From the NCBI GenBank assembly GCA_045604705.1, contig JAZUOO010000019.1, forward strand, positions 1 to 28,231: DNA of 28,231 bases, read 5' to 3'. Source of the stretch: SIG622 sp045604705. GTDB lineage: Bacteria > Bacillota > Clostridia > Oscillospirales > CAG-382. Below, one piece after another: positions 24,227 to 28,231 of the stretch. The notes beneath the pieces were generated by a model. The model was given only the letters and a program-made list of their open reading frames with translations, ran no database searches and was not told the origin of the DNA. Made by a program: the position numbers and the translations under genes. Position 1 is the first letter of the stretch; the number at the start of each line of letters is the position of its first letter.

Positions 24227-24849
24227 TGTCCGTTCTTTTTGTCAAAGTATTTTTTAAGGAAACTCATTCTGTGCTCGGGACAGGGACCGTACTTATCTAT
24301 CGCCGCATAATGATCCTTTGTACCGTAGCCCTTATGCTTCGCAAAGCCGTACTGCGGATATGTACTTTCAAGATACTCCATACAGTAAAGATCCCTCTCG
24401 GTCTTGGCGAGTATGGAAGCCGCTGCAACAGAAAGAGATATTCCGTCACCGCCAACAAGAGCCTTTGCCTTTACTCCAACCTTATCAAAACCTCTTGAAA
24501 TATTACCGTCGATAAGAGCATTATCCGGTTTCACCACAAGTCCCGCAATGGATCTTCGCATTGCAAGAAGTGATGCTTCAAGAATATTTATTTCCTCAAT
24601 TTCCGAAACCTCGGAATAAGCCACACACCATGCTACAGCCAGCTCTTTTATTTTAGGTGCAAGCTCAAACCTTTTCTTTTCCGTAAGCTTTTTTGAGTCA
24701 TTGAGTGCCATAAGCACTTCGTTATTTTCATCAAGCTCCGGAAGTATCACCGCAGCCGCATACACTCTGCCAACAAGAGGACCTCTGCCCGCCTCGTCAA
24801 CACCGCAGACTATGCCACCAAGCTCCTTTTCGTATTTATCTGTCAGCAT
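24223..24849 (-). CDS. rnhB: Ribonuclease HII
   Basis: This 208-aa enzyme removes single ribonucleotides and RNA-DNA hybrids. The catalytic DEAGRG motif (D18, E19) is in GVDEAGRGPLVG, with ALIDGN and the AAASILAKTERD segment following. The SD AAGAAAGG is 8 bases before the ATG. It lies 18 bases after the methyltransferase-like gene. Confidence 0.97.
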   Translation of the reverse strand: MLTDKYEKELGGIVCGVDEAGRGPLVGRVYAAAVILPELDENNEVLMALNDSKKLTEKKRFELAPKIKELAVAWCVAYSEVSEIEEINILEASLLAMRRSIAGLVVKPDNALIDGNISRGFDKVGVKAKALVGGDGISLSVAAASILAKTERDLYCMEYLESTYPQYGFAKHKGYGTKDHYAAIDKYGPCPEHRMSFLKKYFDKKNGQ

Positions 24850-24867
24850 ATTTTATGCCTTTCTTAT

Positions 24868-25539
24868 TTAATATATTTTCGGAATCAATCTGTATTTTAC
24901 TTTTGTTTTGTACTCCGCATAACCGCAAAGCTCTTTTTCAAGAAATATTTCCTCATACTTTATGCGTCTTACAATAATAAAGGGATATGCACAGAAAAAC
25001 ACAACAGATACAGCCGATGCAAGTACAAATGGTACAGCCATAAACATCAGAACCGTTGCAAGATACATCGGATGGCGTACAACCGAGTAAAGTCCCGTAT
25101 CCACGACCTTTTGCTCCTTTGAAACCTCTATTATCCTTGAAAGATACTTATTCTGGCAAATGACAACAAAATATAATATAAAGCCTACAAGAAAAACAAC
25201 TGCTGCCATAGCAGTGACCCACATGGAAAGCATCAGAAAATCAAACCTGAAGCAAAGTCCCGCAGACACAAAGCCCGCAATAAATACAAGACCACTCATC
25301 AATATAACACTTTTCTGATCGCTTTGCTTTTCTTTGGTATTGATTCTTTTTTCAAGAAGCTCAGGACTCTTCAGTGCAAGAAAAGCTCCGCATATAATCA
25401 TCGGCACAAACAGCACACAGAGAAACACAAGACCTCCAATATAATGAAAAGTCCCTGCGGGAACAAAGAGCAAAAGCATGATAATCGCAAATCCCGACAA
25501 AGTCTTAAGAATTGCGGATAACGCAACGTTTTTCCTCAT
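24868..25539 (-). CDS. Isoprenylcysteine carboxyl methyltransferase-like integral membrane protein
   Basis: This 223-aa protein has five or six hydrophobic helices and the C-terminal SAM-binding signature GLYSVVRHPMYLA followed by a charged KYEEIFLEKELCGYAEYK segment. This is typical of the ICMT/phospholipid methyltransferase superfamily. Bacteria do not prenylate proteins in this way, so the true substrate, probably a lipid or small hydrophobic molecule, is unknown. GGGAGG lies 7 bases before the ATG. It sits between rbgA and rnhB in the lepB run, an unusual passenger there. Confidence 0.9.
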   Translation of the reverse strand: MRKNVALSAILKTLSGFAIIMLLLFVPAGTFHYIGGLVFLCVLFVPMIICGAFLALKSPELLEKRINTKEKQSDQKSVILMSGLVFIAGFVSAGLCFRFDFLMLSMWVTAMAAVVFLVGFILYFVVICQNKYLSRIIEVSKEQKVVDTGLYSVVRHPMYLATVLMFMAVPFVLASAVSVVFFCAYPFIIVRRIKYEEIFLEKELCGYAEYKTKVKYRLIPKIY

Positions 25540-25557
25540 CGTACCGCCTCCCTTTGT

Positions 25558-26502
25558 TTACTGCGGATGCTCAAGCGTTATCCTGCCGATTGTACCGTCT
25601 CTGAATTCATCCAGCAGCATTGTCGCACATCTTGCATAATCTATCTCGCCGCCTGAGATAAGAAAACCTCTTTTTCTGCCGATAAGCTCAAACAGCTCAT
25701 AGGGCATAAGGTCGGAAATATCCTCGGTAATCTTGTATCTCTCGCAAAGAAGCTGCGGATAAAGACTTCTGAGCTTATCGCAAAGCTGTATCGCAATTTC
25801 TTCCTTATCAAGAATCTCATCTCTTATAGTACCTGTATAGGCAAGCACAAGTCCTGTTTCCTCATCGTCAAACTTCGGCCAGAGAATACCGGGAGTATCA
25901 AGAAGATCTATGCTGTCCTTGACCGTTATCCACTGATTCTGACGTGTAACACCCGGTCTGTCCTCGGCTTTCACCTTTTTCTGTCCGTACAGCTTATTTA
26001 CAAGCGTAGACTTTCCCGCATTTGTAACACCGATTATCATAGCACGGGGAAGCCTTCCCGTCATACCCTTTTCTTCAAATCTCGCCAATTTTTCCGAGAG
26101 TACCTCACGGATTGTCGGAACTATCTCGTTAATACCTTTACCCGTTAAGGCATCGGTAAATATAACACTTTGTCCCTCGCTCTCGAATTTTCTTTTCCAC
26201 CTATCGCTCATAACAGGATCCGCAAGACTTGACTTGTTCATCAGAAGTATCGAAGGTTTACCATTCAATATCGACTTTATCTGCGGATTTCTGCTTGACA
26301 CGGGAATTCTCGCATCACAAAGCTCAATAGCAATATCCACAGATTTAAGGTCTTCAAGAATCTCCCGTTTAGCTTTCGCCATATGTCCGGGAAACCACTG
26401 TATGACCTTGCCAACCTTTCTCTCCGGGGTAAGCTTTATTTCTTCTTCCGCTGTCGTCTTTTTCTTCTTTTTATAGGGCTTCCACCCGTTCTTTGAAGGC
26501 AT
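25558..26502 (-). CDS. rbgA: Ribosome biogenesis GTPase RbgA (YlqF)
   Basis: This 314-aa circularly permuted GTPase is required for late 50S assembly. Motif order is G4 (89-92), G1 GVTNAGKS (158-165), G2 RPGVT and G3 DTPG (192-195), with WFPGHMAKAKRE near the N-terminus. G4 reads NKSS instead of NKxD. A Lys-rich N-terminal extension of about 33 residues precedes the usual start. It is followed by the methyltransferase-like gene after 18 bases. The rbgA-rnhB-yraN order, downstream of lepB, is well conserved in Firmicutes. Confidence 0.95.
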   Translation of the reverse strand: MPSKNGWKPYKKKKKTTAEEEIKLTPERKVGKVIQWFPGHMAKAKREILEDLKSVDIAIELCDARIPVSSRNPQIKSILNGKPSILLMNKSSLADPVMSDRWKRKFESEGQSVIFTDALTGKGINEIVPTIREVLSEKLARFEEKGMTGRLPRAMIIGVTNAGKSTLVNKLYGQKKVKAEDRPGVTRQNQWITVKDSIDLLDTPGILWPKFDDEETGLVLAYTGTIRDEILDKEEIAIQLCDKLRSLYPQLLCERYKITEDISDLMPYELFELIGRKRGFLISGGEIDYARCATMLLDEFRDGTIGRITLEHPQ

Positions 26503-26553
26503 TGCACTACCTTACCTTTCTAAAATTATGTGTGTGGGTTTTACATGAAATAA

Positions 26554-26808
26554 TCAAAAACTATCCGACAAATCACTTTCAACACTGCCGTCATCTTCAT
26601 TCCAACCATTTTCCTCATTATCCGTCAAATCAGCTTCCATGCCGTCTGTCACACTCTCACTTTTTGTCTGCTGCTCACTTATGTAACTGCCGATATAAGG
26701 CATAAGCTTCATATAAACAAGTCCCAAAAAAGCAATAATACAAACAAGCGTGACTACAATGACTTCCATCACCGAGGTTCTTACGGTAGTATCATTTTTT
26801 GCTCTCAT
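26554..26808 (-). CDS. Hypothetical small membrane protein with acidic tail
   Basis: This 84-aa protein has one strong hydrophobic helix (about 13-35), followed by a Ser/Glu/Asp/Asn-rich tail (about 46-84) that is very acidic. The predicted topology is N-in with the tail outside, which is inference. GAAAGGA lies 6 bases before the ATG, which supports a real gene. No family was recognised. It lies between lepB and rbgA, so a role near the signal peptidase or membrane is possible but unproven. Confidence 0.75.
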   Translation of the reverse strand: MRAKNDTTVRTSVMEVIVVTLVCIIAFLGLVYMKLMPYIGSYISEQQTKSESVTDGMEADLTDNEENGWNEDDGSVESDLSDSF

Positions 26809-26811
26809 AAT

Positions 26812-26862
26812 CTATCCTTTCAAATTCTCACCACAAACACGATAACCCATTACCCGATACAT
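26812..26862 (-). CDS. Possible 16-codon upstream ORF coupled to the 84-aa gene
   Basis: ATG at 26862 opens MYRVMGYRVCGENLKG, with the stop (TAG at 26812-26814) 3 bases before the next ATG. Its last codons contain the downstream gene's GAAAGGA SD. It lies inside a region bounded by AACACGAT/ATCGTGTT. Its own SD (GCAGGA) abuts the ATG, so translation is doubtful. Confidence 0.25.
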   Translation of the reverse strand: MYRVMGYRVCGENLKG

Positions 26863-26883
26863 TCCTGCACCCGCAATCGTGTT
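26836..26883 (-). other. Stem-loop between lepB and the 84-aa gene
   Basis: Perfect 8-bp stem (26836-26843 with 26876-26883) around a 32-base G-rich loop, in the 110-base gap. No T-run follows, so it is not a plain terminator. It could be a processing or pausing site within the operon transcript. Confidence 0.4.
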
Positions 26884-26918
26884 CGTCAACCTTACAGATA
26901 ATCCTGCTCTTCCAAAAT

Positions 26919-27560
26919 TCATTCCACCCACTCCGGCTTTTCCGACTTTATGGCACCGAACTTATCAAAGGGCGTAATCCTGAAATAAACCTTACCTATA
27001 ATATTTCTTTCCGCTACCGCCCCGAATTTTCTTGAGTCACTTGAATTGTTTCTGTTATCCCCCATAACAAACACATATCCTTCCGGAACCTTATATGGGA
27101 AAACTATAGGATTCTCAATATTCGCAAGCCTGTACATCGGCTGTCCCTGCCGGTAGTTTACATAGGACTCATTTGTAGGATTATTGTTCTCATCAACTTC
27201 CAATGGCTTTCCGTCAACGGTAACAACCCATTTTTCAAAATCAATATCCACCGTCTGACCGCCAGTAGCAATAACTCTCTTAACAAGGGGATCGTCACCG
27301 TAGTACTCAGGCACACTTGTAATGACAATATCTCCAATCTCAGGCTCATACATTATATCGGATATAATAAGTCTCTCGCCATGATGCAAAGTATTGAGCA
27401 TGGAATCTCCGTCAACTGTCACGATTCTGAAGCCGAAAGTAAACAAAAGCACCACCACACATAAAGCCATGACAAAGGTCTCCACCCAATCCACAAGATC
27501 GGACGCAAAACCACCTTTTTTATTATTGACATTATCATTTTTAACGGAGTTGCTACTCAT
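26919..27560 (-). CDS. lepB: Signal peptidase I
   Basis: This 213-aa membrane serine protease cleaves signal peptides of secreted proteins. It has one N-terminal helix (about 27-46), nucleophile S53 (VDGDSML), general base K94 (LVKRVIA) and the box E GDNRNNSSDSR. The SD GGAGGG is 9 bases from the ATG. It heads the eight-gene minus-strand run that ends with thrC. Confidence 0.96.
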   Translation of the reverse strand: MSSNSVKNDNVNNKKGGFASDLVDWVETFVMALCVVVLLFTFGFRIVTVDGDSMLNTLHHGERLIISDIMYEPEIGDIVITSVPEYYGDDPLVKRVIATGGQTVDIDFEKWVVTVDGKPLEVDENNNPTNESYVNYRQGQPMYRLANIENPIVFPYKVPEGYVFVMGDNRNNSSDSRKFGAVAERNIIGKVYFRITPFDKFGAIKSEKPEWVE

Positions 27561-27600
27561 TCGCCGAACCCTCCAAAAGCAAAAAAGTTATTTACAGTAT

Positions 27601-27606
27601 ATTATA
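27601..27606 (-). promoter_or_regulatory. Possible -10 of the lepB operon promoter
   Basis: The minus strand shows TATAAT (27601-27606), 41 bases before the lepB ATG. The hexamer 17 bases upstream (TCACAA) is a poor -35, so the call rests on the -10 and position. Confidence 0.5.
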
Positions 27607-27792
27607 ATACATTATTTAGCTTTTGTGATTAAAAAAATATTTCTATAAAGTAAATCTTAACATTTTTCAGCACATCACGATGTGAATTTCAATTTCAAAA
27701 CCAAATTCATCATCTCCAATTCAAAACCAAACGTGAATTTGCGAATGCAAATCGTCCTTACTCCTTCACTATTCACTCTTACCTAAAAAACT
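27607..27792. other. Intergenic DNA between lepB and the dockerin gene
   Basis: This is part of a 296-base gap, AT-rich and without ORFs having an SD. It contains a perfect 6+2+6 palindrome CACATC-AC-GATGTG (27671-27684) about 65 bases upstream of the lepB -10. It also contains two imperfect direct copies of AATT(T)CAAAACCAAA within about 27690-27735. The rest shows nothing identifiable. Confidence 0.5.
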
Positions 27793-27820
27793 CTCCCCAC
27801 ACACCGAAATGCATGGGGAG
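27785..27820 (-). terminator. Terminator of the dockerin gene
   Basis: Minus-strand CTCCCCA (27814-27820 arm) pairs with TGGGGAG (27793-27799 arm), a 7-bp GC-rich stem with a 14-base loop, followed by AG and TTTTTT (27785-27790). It starts 37 bases after the gene's stop. Confidence 0.88.
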
Positions 27821-27856
27821 CAAAATCAAATATGATTATTATAGTTTTTCAAGACC

Positions 27857-28231
27857 TTATGCCGCCGGCTTCGGAGAAACAATCTCTTCATTAACAATGA
27901 TTGTGTTATTCGCCGTTGTCTTGTTGTAATTGGTCTTAATAATGCCGAGATCCGTTACATTGACAAGTCCGCTTTCATCAAGGTCAACAGCTGCCTTAAA
28001 TTCGTCGGATGCACCGCTGTCAAACGCTCTGATAATTCTTACAAAGTCATCAAGATCTACGGTTCCGTCACCGCAAGTCACTGTTTCAGAACCCTTGATG
28101 TCACCTGCAAGAAGTGTCATTTCAACAGTGTTTTCACCCTCGGCTACCGTGATTTCACAAACACCGGCAAGGTATCCGTTCTTTTCTACACGAATGTTGA
28201 GTTTTTGACCAACTGTTACATCCTCGATAAT
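27857..28231 (-). CDS. Dockerin type I domain protein, C-terminal 124 residues (N-terminus outside window)
   Basis: The frame enters from the window's right edge and ends at 27857. Visible residues 1-43 are a beta-rich piece (VEKNGYLAGVCEITVAEGENTVEMTLLAGD) of the kind that precedes ruminococcal dockerins. They are followed by a dockerin with two calcium-binding F-hand repeats. The first, from GDIKG, holds about six extra residues before GDGTVDLDDF. The second is regular (VDLDESGLVNVTDLGIIKTNY). The chain ends in a short Thr/Asn/Pro tail. Dockerins bind cohesins in cellulosome-type complexes; the catalytic or structural module of this protein is not visible. An internal ATG (28120) is not the start, since the frame is open upstream. 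Confidence 0.85.
   Translation of the reverse strand: MIEDVTVGQKLNIRVEKNGYLAGVCEITVAEGENTVEMTLLAGDIKGSETVTCGDGTVDLDDFVRIIRAFDSGASDEFKAAVDLDESGLVNVTDLGIIKTNYNKTTANNTIIVNEEIVSPKPAA

Overview
The window looks like a chromosomal segment of a low-to-moderate-GC Gram-positive anaerobe of the Clostridia, most likely an Oscillospiraceae/Ruminococcus-type gut bacterium. The grounds are the gene order tig-clpP-clpX-(two small genes)-lon-engB, the order ftsY-rdgB-yhbY-nadD/yqeK-LCP-rsfS-leuS, Firmicutes-type Shine-Dalgarno (SD) sequences (AGAAAGGA or GGAGG), a singlet glycine riboswitch, a DUF1540 protein, and a dockerin-containing C-terminus of the kind found in cellulosome-forming or polysaccharide-degrading ruminococci. 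No tRNA, rRNA, CRISPR array, prophage or complete IS element was found. The content is mostly core housekeeping.

Layout. 1-1317 (-): truncated Na+/alanine(glycine) symporter behind a singlet glycine riboswitch and two look-alike promoters. 1799-3433 (-): class B penicillin-binding protein. 3567-11808 (+): eight co-directional genes, mnmM, ftsY, rdgB, yhbY, nadD-yqeK fusion, LCP ligase, rsfS and leuS, covering tRNA modification, protein targeting, nucleotide hygiene, ribosome assembly, NAD synthesis and wall assembly. 11967-12143 (+): rpsU with its own near-consensus promoter and a UUCG terminator. 12392-20117 (-): the protein quality-control block engB, lon, ybjQ-family gene, small membrane protein, clpX, clpP and tig in at least three transcription units. 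20276-20980 (-): metallophosphoesterase. 21081-21287 (+): DUF1540 protein. 21370-27560 (-): a probable eight-gene operon lepB, small membrane protein, rbgA, isoprenylcysteine-methyltransferase-like gene, rnhB, yraN, M19 dipeptidase, thrC. 27857-28231 (-): C-terminal end of a dockerin protein whose N-terminus lies beyond the window.

The most unusual content is not protein-coding. A ~105-115 bp structured element is present in three clear copies (one at 12227-12340 on the minus strand, two in tandem at 18379-18609 on the plus strand) and perhaps one decayed copy. The stems at both ends and a central pairing change by paired substitutions between copies, and G-U type wobbles in the 3' hairpin are tolerated only in the repeat-sense strand. 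This indicates selection on a folded RNA or single-stranded DNA. The copies lie only in intergenic DNA, in different orientations to the flanking genes, as a small mobile or REP/MITE-like element would. I do not recognise it as a named family. Other points of interest are the NadD-YqeK fusion, a riboswitch terminator abutting the SD, a promoter whose -35 lies inside a hairpin loop downstream of clpX, a 16-codon upstream ORF before the 84-aa membrane protein, and unusual active-site letters in RbgA (NKSS for NKxD) and the PBP (KTA for KTG).
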